Positions 1-7,069 of a stretch of 10,218 bases of DNA are shown piece by piece (the first letter of the stretch is position 1; each line of letters begins with the position of its first letter). The position numbers were made by a program, and so were the translations under genes. Below the pieces are notes generated by a model, which saw only the letters and a program-made list of their open reading frames with translations, was not told the origin of the DNA and did not search any database. The DNA lies in the NCBI GenBank assembly GCA_007571185.1, contig RKRX01000146.1, forward strand, positions 1 through 10,218. Reading direction: 5' to 3'. The stretch comes from Oceanicaulis sp. (GTDB taxonomy: Bacteria; Pseudomonadota; Alphaproteobacteria; Caulobacterales; Maricaulaceae).

Positions 1-98
1 GCAGGAAGCTGCGTCTGCGCCGCAATCAAGCCAGGCGAGCACACAAGCAGCGCGAGCGCCAGAGGCAGGGCTGCGGCGCGACGGTGATCAAAAAACAT
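1..98 (-). CDS. Exported protein, N-terminal part only (signal peptide)
   Basis: The reading frame starts at ATG 98-96 and runs off the left edge of the window after 32 complete codons. The visible peptide begins MFFDHRR, continues with the hydrophobic core AAALPLALALLVC, then SPGLIAAQTQLP. That is a charged n-region, a hydrophobic core and a small-residue c-region ending near IAA/Q, as in a Sec signal peptide; a lipobox is not evident because the cysteine is preceded by LLV. The protein is probably periplasmic or in the outer membrane, but its function cannot be told. The ribosome-binding site is poor: the nearest purine-rich stretch, GGACAGAG, lies about 8 bases or more upstream. The frame stays open upstream through the 7-bp repeat tract, with possible TTG starts at 116 and 152, but the signal peptide favours ATG 98. 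Its likely promoter is about 230 bases upstream, beyond the repeat tract and a terminator. Confidence 0.6.
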   Translation of the reverse strand, partial: MFFDHRRAAALPLALALLVCSPGLIAAQTQLP

Positions 99-138
99 GT
101 GAAAAACTCTGTCCAACGCCCCGCACGCACCTCGCGCG

Positions 139-172
139 AAAAAACCAAGCAAGCCCGTTACGCTTCGCTTGG
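139..172 (-). terminator. Intrinsic terminator or attenuator in the leader of the exported-protein gene
   Basis: On the minus strand, CCAAGC-G-AAGC (172-162, one bulged G) pairs with GCTTGCTTGG (154-145) around a 7-base loop (161-155). Six T residues (144-139) follow at once. That is a 10-bp stem plus a U tract, the form of a Rho-independent terminator, and it points only leftwards because no T run exists on the other side. It lies between a good minus-strand promoter (334-361) and the exported-protein start at 98, so it would either end a short RNA of about 190 bases or act as an attenuator. The TAA of the small repeat ORF (160-158) is in the loop, so a ribosome reaching it would cover the upstream arm. 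Confidence 0.72.
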
Positions 173-259
173 AGCTTGGAGCTTGGAGCTTGGAGCTTGG
201 AGCTTGGAGCTTGGAGCTTGGAGCTTGGAGCTTGGAGCTTGGAGCTTGGAGCTTGGCAT
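158..259 (-). CDS. Small leader ORF made of heptapeptide repeats
   Basis: On the minus strand, TAGGAG (273-268) is followed after 8 bases by ATG (259-257). The 33-residue ORF reads M, then four perfect copies of PSSKLQA, then PSEA and TAA (160-158). A 7-bp repeat has no stop in any minus frame and every frame gives the same seven-residue cycle, so only the flanks decide where translation stops. I see a good ribosome-binding site, a correctly placed upstream promoter, and a stop codon inside a terminator loop. I infer a regulatory leader peptide. It could also be chance, since a simple repeat gives an open frame for free. No known family is recognised. Confidence 0.42.
   Translation of the reverse strand: MPSSKLQAPSSKLQAPSSKLQAPSSKLQAPSEA
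171..256. repeat. Heptanucleotide tandem repeat, (GGAGCTT) x 12
   Basis: Twelve perfect head-to-tail copies of GGAGCTT fill 171-254, followed by a partial GG (255-256) and preceded by GCTT (167-170). The lack of any mismatch implies recent expansion or active slippage. The unit is not a multiple of three, so a gain or loss of one copy shifts any reading frame across it. The plus strand also reads open, as cycles of GAWSLEL, but I see no sign of a plus-strand gene here. The tract lies in the apparent 5' leader of the minus-strand exported-protein gene. Confidence 0.97.
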
Positions 260-333
260 TGTAATATCTCCTATCGTACGCGGTCAACGTGGAAAACGCG
301 AGGTTACTTGAGCACCTCGCACCTGCTCTTGAT

Positions 334-361
334 TCTATAGCAACACCCTTCGTCCGGTCAA
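334..361 (-). promoter_or_regulatory. Sigma70-like promoter for the repeat-bearing leader
   Basis: On the minus strand, TTGACC (361-356) and TATAGA (339-334) are separated by 16 bases, matching the -35 and -10 consensus at 5 of 6 and 4 of 6 positions. Transcription would start near 327. It would run through the small ORF, the repeat tract and the terminator towards the exported-protein gene at 98, giving a leader of about 230 bases. A weaker second candidate with -35 TTGACC at 287-282 is less convincing because its spacing is poor. Confidence 0.5.
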
Positions 362-486
362 CACCGCGTCACATAATTCTATTTTCCACAACCGTCTGAT
401 TCTGAGTTGTGCATCACGGCCAAGTGTAAGGGAATTTTCCTCCCCTCGTTACGGGAGCATCACGCTCCATGTTCATCCACACGCCT

Positions 487-500
487 GAAACCAGGGTTTC
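487..500. promoter_or_regulatory. Palindrome GAAACC-AG-GGTTTC upstream of the aldolase gene
   Basis: This is a perfect 6-bp inverted repeat with a 2-base centre, about 60 bases before the aldolase start. Its size and form suit a dimeric transcription factor site, but there is no second copy nearby and no clear promoter to relate it to. A GC-rich hairpin, GGAGC-atcac-GCTCC (454-468), lies just before it and has no T tract. The rest of 300-561 shows no gene I can support. Confidence 0.25.
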
Positions 501-561
501 TGGAGGCCTGCAACTGAAAAGCGATTGACTGGCGCCGGAAGCTGGGGCTTGGTGTTGTCCC

Positions 562-1587
562 ATGAACTTTTTGTCCGACACCACCGCCCCCGTCCATCCC
601 GACATTCTCGCCGCTTTGGGCGCCGTTAATGACGGTTATGCGCCTAGCTATGGCGCTGATTGGGTCGCAGAGCGGGTGAAAGCTCGACTGGCGGACATCT
701 TTGAAACCGATCTGGAAGTGGTGCTCACGGTTTCGGGCACGGCCTCCAATGCGCTGGCGCTGTCGGCGCTGTGCCCGTCCGACGCTATGGTGCTGTGCCA
801 TGACGAGGCGCATATACAGCGCGATGAACGCGGAGCGCCGGAATTTTTCACGCGTGGCGCCAAACTCTTGCCCCTCAAAGGCGATCACGCCTGTATCTCC
901 GAATCGAGCTTGCGTGAGGTGTTGGCCGAATGGCCGTCTGACTTTGTTCACACCACGCCGCCGGCCGTGTTGAGTCTGTCTCAACTCAATGAATCCGGCG
1001 TGGCCTACAGCCTGAGGCAGATCAGGATACTGATCGATCTGGCCCGCGCGGGCGGCCTGCGCGTGCATATGGATGGCGCCCGTTTCACCAACGCCCTGGT
1101 CGCTCTGGACTGCACCCCGGCGGACATGACGTGGAAATCCGGGGTGGATATCCTGTGTCTGGGCGCAACCAAGAACGGCGCCCTCGCCGCTGAAGCCGTG
1201 ATCCTTTTCCCTGAGGCTCACGACCGGTTCCCGGTCCTGCAAGCGCATCAGAAACGCGCGGGGCACATGCTGCCCAAAATGCGGTTCACCGCCGCCCAGA
1301 TAGACGCCTGGCTGAGCCATGAGCTTTGGCTGAACTTGGCCCGCCAGGCCAATACTGCGGCGCGCTGGCTGTCTGACGGATTGTCAGCTTTGGAGGGGAT
1401 CGCATTGGTCCACCCCACCCATGGCAATGAAGTGTTCGTGCAGATGAAGCCGGAAATGCGCCAGGCGCTGAAAGCCGCCGGGGCGCAGTTTTACGACTGG
1501 CCCGACGGTTCGGCCCGGTTCGTCGCCAGCTGGAATACACGAGCCGAAGACGTGGAAGACGTGCTGAACGCCGCGCGCAAGGGCTGA
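562..1587 (+). CDS. ltaE: Low-specificity L-threonine aldolase-type PLP enzyme
   Basis: This 341-residue protein is a fold-type I PLP enzyme of the threonine aldolase/beta-eliminating lyase family. Family members split L-threonine or L-allo-threonine to glycine and acetaldehyde in the cytoplasm. The N-terminus [19 protein letters not shown] matches the usual family start. [10 protein letters not shown] is the cofactor phosphate-binding region, HMDGAR (169-174) carries the PLP-ring aspartate D171, and LGATKNG holds the Schiff-base lysine K204. Length is close to that of E. coli LtaE. No strong ribosome-binding site precedes the ATG, but the family start leaves little doubt. The gene stands 85 bases before uvrB on the same strand. 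Exact substrate preference (threonine, allo-threonine or a 3-hydroxy amino acid) cannot be read from the sequence. Confidence 0.9.
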   Translation: MNFLSDTTAPVHPDILAALGAVNDGYAPSYGADWVAERVKARLADIFETDLEVVLTVSGTASNALALSALCPSDAMVLCHDEAHIQRDERGAPEFFTRGAKLLPLKGDHACISESSLREVLAEWPSDFVHTTPPAVLSLSQLNESGVAYSLRQIRILIDLARAGGLRVHMDGARFTNALVALDCTPADMTWKSGVDILCLGATKNGALAAEAVILFPEAHDRFPVLQAHQKRAGHMLPKMRFTAAQIDAWLSHELWLNLARQANTAARWLSDGLSALEGIALVHPTHGNEVFVQMKPEMRQALKAAGAQFYDWPDGSARFVASWNTRAEDVEDVLNAARKG

Positions 1588-1672
1588 GTTCCAGCTTTCC
1601 CCCCACGCCTCGGTCCACAAGGCGGAGGCGGCCCCCCTGTTCAACTGCGCGGCGCAAGCCCATATTGCGACC

Positions 1673-3862
1673 ATGCCCAGATTGACCCGAGACGACAGCG
1701 CGTTCACTCCGTTCGGCGTGGAGGACATGACCCAGGCCAGTTTCGGGCTGGACAAGAGCGCCGGACCAGCGGCGTCCACGAACATTATCGACCCGCTCTC
1801 CCTGCCCGAAAACTGGATCCCGCACCGTCCCGACCGACCGGAGAAGTCCGAGGGCGGGCGGGCCTTTCAGATGGTCTCTGAATACGAGCCTTCCGGCGAC
1901 CAGCCCCTTGCCATCGCAGACCTGGTTGAGGGGGTGAACCGGTCGGAAAAAGACCAAGTCCTTCTGGGCGTGACCGGTTCGGGCAAGACTTTCACCATGG
2001 CGAAAGTCATCGAGCAAGTTCAGCGGCCAGCCTTGATCCTCGCCCCCAATAAAACCTTGGCGGCCCAGCTATACGGCGAATTCAAGGCGTTTTTTCCCCA
2101 TAACGCCGTGGAGTATTTCGTCTCCTATTACGACTATTATCAGCCCGAAGCCTATGTGGCGCGCACCGACACCTATATCGAGAAAGAATCAACCATAAAC
2201 GAGGCCATCGACCGGATGCGCCACGCCGCCACGCGCGCCATTCTTGAACGCGATGATGTGATTATTGTCGCCTCGGTATCATGTATTTACGGCATCGGCT
2301 CAGTGGAGACCTATACCGCCATGGTCTTCGATCTGGAGACCGGGACGCAAAAAGACCCCCGCCAGGTCATACGCGACCTCGTGACACTGCAATACACAAG
2401 AAATGACACCGCTTTCCAGCGCGGAAACTTCCGCCTGCGCGGCGATGTGCTGGAAATCTTCCCCACCCATTATGACGAGCGCGCCTGGCGGATCAGCTTC
2501 TTCGGCGATGAGATTGAGCATATCCAGGAATTCGAAGTCCTCACCGGCAAATCCGTCGCCTCACTCGACAAGGTGCGAGTGTACGCCAATTCCCACTATG
2601 TCACCCCGCGGCCTACGCTGAATCAGGCCATTGCGAGCATCAAGGTCGAACTGAAAGAGCAATTGGGCCGGATGGAGGCCAGCGGCAAGCTGCTGGAAGC
2701 CCAGCGCCTGCAACAGCGCACCGAGTTTGATCTGGAAATGCTCGCGGCCACCGGCGTGTGCACGGGGATTGAAAATTATTCGCGCTATCTCACCGGCCGC
2801 AAGCCGGGCGAACCACCCCCCACCATGTTTGAATACCTGCCCGACAACGCGCTGGTCTTCGTTGATGAAAGCCATGTGACCGTGCCCCAGCTGGGGGCCA
2901 TGTATCGCGGCGACTTCAACCGCAAGCGGACCTTGGCGCAGCACGGCTTCCGCCTGCCCAGCTGTATGGACAACCGCCCTCTCAAATTCGAGGAATGGGA
3001 GACCATGCGCCCGCAAACCCTGTATGTCAGCGCCACACCCGGAAAGTGGGAGCTGAACCAAACCGGCGGCGTCTTCACCGAACAGGTTATCCGTCCCACC
3101 GGCTTGGTCGATCCGCCCGTGGAAGTCCGCCCGGTGCAAACCAAAACATCATCCCAGGTCGATGACATTATTGACGAGGCCCGCGAAACCGCCGGGCGCG
3201 GTCTTCGCACCCTCGTCACGACGCTGACCAAACGCATGGCTGAAGATTTGACCGAATACATGCACGAGCAGGGGCTGAGAGTCCGCTATATGCACTCCGA
3301 TATTGATACGGTTGAGCGTATCGAGCTGATCCGTGATCTGCGTCTGGGTGAATATGATATTCTGGTAGGCATCAACCTGCTGCGCGAGGGGCTTGATATT
3401 CCCGAATGCGGGCTGGTGGGCATTCTTGACGCCGACAAGGAAGGTTTTCTGCGCTCGGAAACCTCTCTGGTCCAGACCATCGGGCGCGCCGCGCGAAACA
3501 CTGAAGCCCGCGTCATTCTCTATGCCGACCGGATCACCGGTTCCATGGAACGGGCCATGACAGAGACAAAACGCCGTCGCACCAGACAGGTCACCCATAA
3601 TGCCGAGCATGACATCACCCCGCGCACCGTGGTGCGCGGGGTCAGTGACGTGCTTGAAAACGTGATGGAGAAAACCGCCAAGGGTCAGGGCCAATCCCGC
3701 GAACACGGCGTCGCCGAAACGCAGGCCAAGTTCGGCCCCGGCGCGCTCAGGATCGCGATTGCAGACTTGGAGAAACAGATGCGCGAAGCAGCAGCGAATC
3801 TGGAGTTTGAGGACGCGGCGAGAATCAGGGACGAGATCAAACGTTTGAGTGAAAACGATTGA
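1673..3862 (+). CDS. uvrB: UvrABC excinuclease subunit B
   Basis: UvrB is the damage-verifying helicase-like subunit of bacterial nucleotide excision repair; it is loaded by UvrA and then recruits UvrC. The 729-residue product has Walker A GVTGSGKT (99-106), the tyrosine-rich beta-hairpin region [12 protein letters not shown] that clamps DNA, the DES-H Walker B region [18 protein letters not shown], helicase motif [11 protein letters not shown], and a C-terminal UVR domain (about 692-729) that contacts UvrC. The Walker motif is about 60 residues later than in E. coli, so there is an N-terminal extension. Other starts are ATG 1727, with GGAGG only 2 bases before it, and ATG 1871, which would lose the conserved phenylalanine before the PSGDQP motif and is unlikely. 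Choosing 1673 over 1727 is uncertain. I see no canonical alphaproteobacterial SOS box (GTTC-N7-GTTC) upstream. Confidence 0.97.
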   Translation: MPRLTRDDSAFTPFGVEDMTQASFGLDKSAGPAASTNIIDPLSLPENWIPHRPDRPEKSEGGRAFQMVSEYEPSGDQPLAIADLVEGVNRSEKDQVLLGVTGSGKTFTMAKVIEQVQRPALILAPNKTLAAQLYGEFKAFFPHNAVEYFVSYYDYYQPEAYVARTDTYIEKESTINEAIDRMRHAATRAILERDDVIIVASVSCIYGIGSVETYTAMVFDLETGTQKDPRQVIRDLVTLQYTRNDTAFQRGNFRLRGDVLEIFPTHYDERAWRISFFGDEIEHIQEFEVLTGKSVASLDKVRVYANSHYVTPRPTLNQAIASIKVELKEQLGRMEASGKLLEAQRLQQRTEFDLEMLAATGVCTGIENYSRYLTGRKPGEPPPTMFEYLPDNALVFVDESHVTVPQLGAMYRGDFNRKRTLAQHGFRLPSCMDNRPLKFEEWETMRPQTLYVSATPGKWELNQTGGVFTEQVIRPTGLVDPPVEVRPVQTKTSSQVDDIIDEARETAGRGLRTLVTTLTKRMAEDLTEYMHEQGLRVRYMHSDIDTVERIELIRDLRLGEYDILVGINLLREGLDIPECGLVGILDADKEGFLRSETSLVQTIGRAARNTEARVILYADRITGSMERAMTETKRRRTRQVTHNAEHDITPRTVVRGVSDVLENVMEKTAKGQGQSREHGVAETQAKFGPGALRIAIADLEKQMREAAANLEFEDAARIRDEIKRLSEND

Positions 3863-3908
3863 GAACGGGTCATGCCTGGCTGAGGGGGCGACCTTCTGAC
3901 ACGGTGGA

Positions 3909-3930
3909 GGGGAAGCCTTTTCGGTTCCCC
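3909..3930. terminator. Hairpin between convergent uvrB and hipA
   Basis: GGGGAA (3909-3914) pairs with TTCCCC (3925-3930), with CC (3916-3917) and GG (3923-3924) closing a short loop after a bulged G. It sits 46 bases after the uvrB stop and 15 bases beyond the hipA stop, so it could end transcription from both sides. Neither side has a long T tract, so efficiency is uncertain. Confidence 0.4.
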
Positions 3931-3945
3931 GATCAGGTCTGCCCG

Positions 3946-5265
3946 CTATCGCGCAGAAAGCGCAAGGAGCGCCTCCCGTCTGGTCTCCACACCCGCTAGA
4001 ATGCTCTCGATCAAGCTGGCCGGAACGGTGTTGTCAGCCAGACCGGTTATCGTCTCCAGCGCTTGCGGCATGGCGGCCTCGAGCTCGCTGCAAAGCTGCT
4101 CGACCGCACCTTTGGGCAATCCTGCGGTCCTGGCGCTCTGGTCAAAATGTCGGCGGGCCATCTGCATGATCTGATAGCGGTTGTTGTCACCAACCGACAT
4201 GGCGAGTTTGAACCGATTACGGGACATGCGACCGTCATCGACGATTGGTTGCGCGGATATGACATCGTAAAGCGGGGCCAGAATGAACCGGCCGCCGGGT
4301 CGAAGTTGAATCGAGCAATTCTTGGCGTGCCCGTCAATGGCCCCGATCAACCAGAACACCATTTGGGCGCGGAAGAAAGCGAGCCGGTCAGCCTCCGGCC
4401 GGTCACTTTCTTTGAGACGATCTAAAATGGGCAGAATGCCGGGACCGCCATCACGCTGGTATTTTCGGGCGGAAGGCGCCGCCAGCGCCTGACAGAAATC
4501 CTCCTGCGGCAGGCGCAGCAAGCGACCGTCCCCCGTCCAGAACCTGTCAAACCGGGTCACGCTCAGCACAAGCTGGTCTTCGAAGCTGTCGATTTCGGCC
4601 TCGGCGACTTTAAGCCCCAAAGCCTTGCATAGTTTCAGGCAGACGAACTCGTTCTGGACACCCTCTGTCAGATCAATGTCGTGGTGGATAACGCCAATTG
4701 CCGGTTTGAGAATATGCGTCGTCGCCGTCGTTCCAACAGGTCGCCGCCAAACGCCCTCTGTCTTGAGGAGCGCGGTTTTGTCCTGCGCCCCTGCGATGGA
4801 GATGCGAAAATCCTGGTCATCTGAATCAAGCCCAAGCGGGTTTACGCGCAATCGTCGTATCAGCTCTGCGATATCAGCCTCTGAAACAGGATCACCACGC
4901 ACCTCACCCGCCAAGCCAGGGTCTTCGCCCTCAGCCAGAAACTGGAGCGCGCCGACGCAATCGCGACCGATCACCGCCAGAAGCGAGAAAGCATCCACAC
5001 CTTCCGCTCCCAGCCGCTCGGCGATGTTTCGGCGAACATGCCCGCCATCCGGCAACAGGTTCTCAAACACATTGATCACCCGATATCCGCGCCAGGTCGC
5101 ATCCGACAGAGGCAGCGAAATCGAGACCGGCATGGCATGGTCGAAGGCCAACCAGTCCCGATCATAGGCAAAGCTGATCGCACCGGGATCGGTCTGCTGC
5201 AACAGGCCGACCCGGCGCGCATTCAGAAAGACATTCAGCCGTCGCGTGCGGGATCGACGCGCCAT
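3946..5265 (-). CDS. hipA: HipA serine/threonine-protein kinase toxin
   Basis: This 439-residue protein matches the length of E. coli HipA (about 440), the toxin that phosphorylates glutamyl-tRNA synthetase and drives growth arrest and persistence. Key residues are present: SIAGAQDK (156-163), whose S156 matches the autophosphorylated S150 of E. coli; K187 in THILKPAIG; the catalytic loop GAIDGHAKN with D311 and N316; and the metal-binding D334 in PLYDVISA. The N-terminal HipA_N region (about 1-110) includes the family motif NVFENLLPDG. The kinase therefore looks intact. Its ATG overlaps the hipB stop by one base (TGATG), so the pair should be translationally coupled, with antitoxin first. 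The target in this host is not known; some HipA relatives act on other tRNA synthetases. Confidence 0.95.
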   Translation of the reverse strand: MARRSRTRRLNVFLNARRVGLLQQTDPGAISFAYDRDWLAFDHAMPVSISLPLSDATWRGYRVINVFENLLPDGGHVRRNIAERLGAEGVDAFSLLAVIGRDCVGALQFLAEGEDPGLAGEVRGDPVSEADIAELIRRLRVNPLGLDSDDQDFRISIAGAQDKTALLKTEGVWRRPVGTTATTHILKPAIGVIHHDIDLTEGVQNEFVCLKLCKALGLKVAEAEIDSFEDQLVLSVTRFDRFWTGDGRLLRLPQEDFCQALAAPSARKYQRDGGPGILPILDRLKESDRPEADRLAFFRAQMVFWLIGAIDGHAKNCSIQLRPGGRFILAPLYDVISAQPIVDDGRMSRNRFKLAMSVGDNNRYQIMQMARRHFDQSARTAGLPKGAVEQLCSELEAAMPQALETITGLADNTVPASLIESILAGVETRREALLALSAR

Positions 5266-5510
5266 CAGAATATCTCTGCAAAGTCAGCGCTATCGCTGCG
5301 CTCGGAGACCACAAGCTCCAGACCGAGCGCGAGGAGTGCGTCGAAGAAAACCTCCATGCGGGTGGCGGGCTCACCGGCCTCAAGCTTGGACACTGTCGCC
5401 TGACGCACATTCATGCGTGAGCCGAGTTCGGCCTGTGACCAGCCGTGCGCCCGGCGAGCCTTGCGCACCAGAGCGCCCGCCATTCGGGGACTTCTCATCA
5501 GATCAGCCAT
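5265..5510 (-). CDS. hipB: HipB antitoxin, XRE-family DNA-binding repressor
   Basis: This 81-residue protein has a Cro/C1-type helix-turn-helix (about 23-55, containing WSQAELGSRMNVRQATVSKLEAG, too long for one motif but with the usual Q-x-x-VS recognition helix). Size and layout match E. coli HipB (88 residues), which binds its own promoter and neutralises HipA. I chose ATG 5510 because GGAG lies 8 bases upstream and the helix-turn-helix begins where expected. A longer frame back to 5624 would run through the promoter and operators, so I reject it. The last dozen residues are polar and acidic, like the flexible tail of HipB proteins. The gene overlaps hipA by one base. Confidence 0.9.
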   Translation of the reverse strand: MADLMRSPRMAGALVRKARRAHGWSQAELGSRMNVRQATVSKLEAGEPATRMEVFFDALLALGLELVVSERSDSADFAEIF

Positions 5511-5522
5511 ATCCGTTACTCC

Positions 5523-5592
5523 ATACGCATTCGCGAATAACTTCCATATATACGCTAACACGTATAAATCAAATTGATACGTAAAAGCGTAG
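5523..5592. promoter_or_regulatory. Three evenly spaced hipBA operator-like sites
   Basis: Three copies of a dyad ATACG-N6-CGTAT lie in this region. Site 1 is 5523-5538 (ATACG-N6-CGAAT), site 2 is 5550-5565 (ATACG-N6-CGTAT, perfect) and site 3 is 5577-5592 (ATACG-N6-CGTAG). Their centres are 5530.5, 5557.5 and 5584.5, exactly 27 bp apart. Sites 2 and 3 together also form a larger imperfect dyad (5551-5591, centre 5571). E. coli HipB binds TATCC-N8-GGATA sites in multiple copies, so several operators are normal for this family. The half-site and spacer here differ. Binding by HipB is inferred from position. Confidence 0.68.
5545..5572 (-). promoter_or_regulatory. hipBA promoter
   Basis: On the minus strand, TTGATT (5572-5567) and TATATG (5550-5545) are separated by 16 bases and lie about 35 bases before the hipB start. 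The second of three inverted-repeat sites fills the spacer, so a bound HipB dimer would block RNA polymerase directly. The -10 is weak, but placement relative to the operators supports it. Confidence 0.5.
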
Positions 5593-5625
5593 AAGATGCA
5601 ATGATGACGGCTCTGAAATGACAAC

Positions 5626-6051
5626 CTAGCCGACGCGCCCGCTCACCAAACGGTCGCGCAGTTCCACGGCCAGCGGAATATCGGCGGGAGGCATGGCATA
5701 ACGCCTCAAATGCTCGGGCCGGACCCAGGCCACGCTCTGACCCTGGACGGGGTGAATGAACCCGTCCCAACGTCGACACACGAAAAGAGGCATTAACAGA
5801 TGCTCGTCGTTTCCGTGCGGTTCGGATGCAAAAGCGAATGGCTGCAAACACCGCTCACACGGTTCGATCCCCAACTCCTCACGCAGTTCGCGGACAACCG
5901 CCTGTTCGGGTGTTTCCCCCGGCTCCACCTTGCCGCCCGGAAATTCCCATAATCCGCCATGGGGTTTGTCGGCGGGACGGCGGGCGAGCAGAACACGCCC
6001 GTCGGGATCAACCAGAGCGCACGCCACAACAAACAGCAGCTTCAGGTTCAC
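5626..6051 (-). CDS. mutT: MutT-type Nudix hydrolase (8-oxo-dGTP diphosphatase)
   Basis: MutT hydrolyses 8-oxo-dGTP to its monophosphate in the cytoplasm and prevents A:T to C:G transversions. The protein carries a complete Nudix box: G-x5-E-x7-REL-R-EE-L-G-I, from [18 protein letters not shown] through REELGI (about 39-62 with the start used here). [21 protein letters not shown] is the usual MutT context just before the box. I chose GTG 6051 (141 residues, GGGA about 7 bases upstream) because MutT proteins normally begin just before [11 protein letters not shown]. The frame is open to ATG 6147 (173 residues, overlapping the parvulin gene by 38 bases), and GTG 6120, with GGAAGAG just before it, is a third option. 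The order after the parvulin gene suggests one operon. Confidence 0.88.
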   Translation of the reverse strand: MNLKLLFVVACALVDPDGRVLLARRPADKPHGGLWEFPGGKVEPGETPEQAVVRELREELGIEPCERCLQPFAFASEPHGNDEHLLMPLFVCRRWDGFIHPVQGQSVAWVRPEHLRRYAMPPADIPLAVELRDRLVSGRVG

Positions 6052-6109
6052 AAGCGTATCCCGTTCAAAATCCGGTTCAAATGTCTCACGGGTGTTCTCG
6101 CCCCTGTTG

Positions 6110-7069
6110 TCACCGATCACCCAGCTCTTCCGCAGCCGGTTGGACATTCTCGAACGCGGACGACGCTGTCGGCAAGGAGGGAGGGGAATGCTCCTCCATC
6201 ACCCTGGTCACGGGATAGCGGGCGCGTAGCGCCTTGAGCAGATCGTCAATGCTCTTAAGAGTCAGAAAGCGCACGATATTGGGTCGCATGTCCTCTAGGC
6301 TTTCGTGCGACTGCCAGCGGCGATCGACCACTTCCAGCACATGCCAGCCATATTCGGTTTCAAATGGAGCGCTGATACGCTGTTCGGGGATATCAAACGC
6401 TATTTGTGCAAAGCCTGGAACCATGCCCGAGCGCGTCAAATATCCGAGGTCGCCGCCATTAAACCGGGTGGAAATGTCACTGCTGACACTGCGTGCAAGG
6501 GCGCCGAAATCCTCACCTTCCGCCAGAAGGCGGGCTACCTCGTCGGCTTCTTCGCGCGTACTCACCAGAATATGTCGCGCGCGAATCTCCTCGGTCAGGG
6601 GCAAGAGACGACTCTGCGCATCATATACCGCAGAGACCGTCTCTTCGGTGACGGCGCGGGACATCACGCGCTCCGCCAGCACAGCGCCCAAGATGCGCTC
6701 TTGCGCCGCCGCCAGGCGCTGACGCGTCGCGGGTTCCTCGTCAATCCCGCGCGCGGACGCCTCCAATCCCAGCAAACGCTGATCAATCAGAGCCGACAGA
6801 GTGTCACGAAACACATCATCACCGGGCTCAATGTCCGCCCCGTTCCCTGAAAAGTCCGCCGCCGCCCGACGTACATCCTCAACGGTGATAACCGTCTCAC
6901 CCACCCGAGCAGCGATATTGGCGGGATTGACGTCCTCAACAGACGCAAACCGCAAACCGCCAGAATCAGATAGCGGCGTTTCAGGTTCGGGTACGGAACA
7001 GGCGACGACAACCATGCTTAAAGACAGCATGCCGCTCCTCAGCAACCAGCGGGTTTGATTGACAGTCAA
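6110..7069 (-). CDS. PpiC/parvulin-type peptidyl-prolyl isomerase lipoprotein
   Basis: This 319-residue protein has a lipoprotein signal ([13 protein letters not shown], then [10 protein letters not shown]) with the lipid-anchored cysteine at C24 and serine at +2. A SurA/PrsA-like N-terminal region (about 50-150, including [15 protein letters not shown]) follows. The parvulin domain (about 160-252) includes [24 protein letters not shown] and [12 protein letters not shown]. It should help fold secreted proteins in the periplasm, anchored to a membrane. I chose the TTG start at 7069 because TAAGGAGG (7083-7076) sits 6 bases before it and because this gives a proper signal peptide. The first ATG, 7126, precedes that ribosome-binding site and would add 19 unlikely residues. 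The gene is divergent from secA, which fits a shared export theme. Confidence 0.87.
   Translation of the reverse strand: MTVNQTRWLLRSGMLSLSMVVVACSVPEPETPLSDSGGLRFASVEDVNPANIAARVGETVITVEDVRRAAADFSGNGADIEPGDDVFRDTLSALIDQRLLGLEASARGIDEEPATRQRLAAAQERILGAVLAERVMSRAVTEETVSAVYDAQSRLLPLTEEIRARHILVSTREEADEVARLLAEGEDFGALARSVSSDISTRFNGGDLGYLTRSGMVPGFAQIAFDIPEQRISAPFETEYGWHVLEVVDRRWQSHESLEDMRPNIVRFLTLKSIDDLLKALRARYPVTRVMEEHSPPSLPTASSAFENVQPAAEELGDR

Noticed and set aside
84..311. Plus-strand 75-codon frame reading cycles of GAWSLEL
   Set aside because: It exists only because the 7-bp repeat has no stop; it begins with GTG, has no convincing ribosome-binding site, and overlaps the start of the minus-strand signal peptide gene.
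460..1320. Long minus-strand frame of 286 codons opposite the aldolase gene
   Set aside because: Shadow of a GC-rich coding strand; no recognisable domain, and the plus-strand enzyme has all its catalytic residues.
1604..1632. Hairpin CGCCTC...GAGGCG between the aldolase gene and uvrB as a terminator
   Set aside because: Long loop, competing 5-bp alternative and no T tract; not enough to call.
1699..1711. GTTC-ACTCC-GTTC near the uvrB start as an SOS (LexA) box
   Set aside because: The alphaproteobacterial LexA box needs a 7-base spacer; this has 5 and lies within the coding extension.
5265..5624. 119-codon form of hipB
   Set aside because: The first 38 codons lie over the promoter and operator sites and are not antitoxin-like; ATG 5510 has a good ribosome-binding site.
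7059..7064. Perfect TTGACA as a -35 element for secA
   Set aside because: No acceptable -10 at 16 to 18 bases; the hexamer belongs to the ATTGAC-A-GTCAAT palindrome at the parvulin start.
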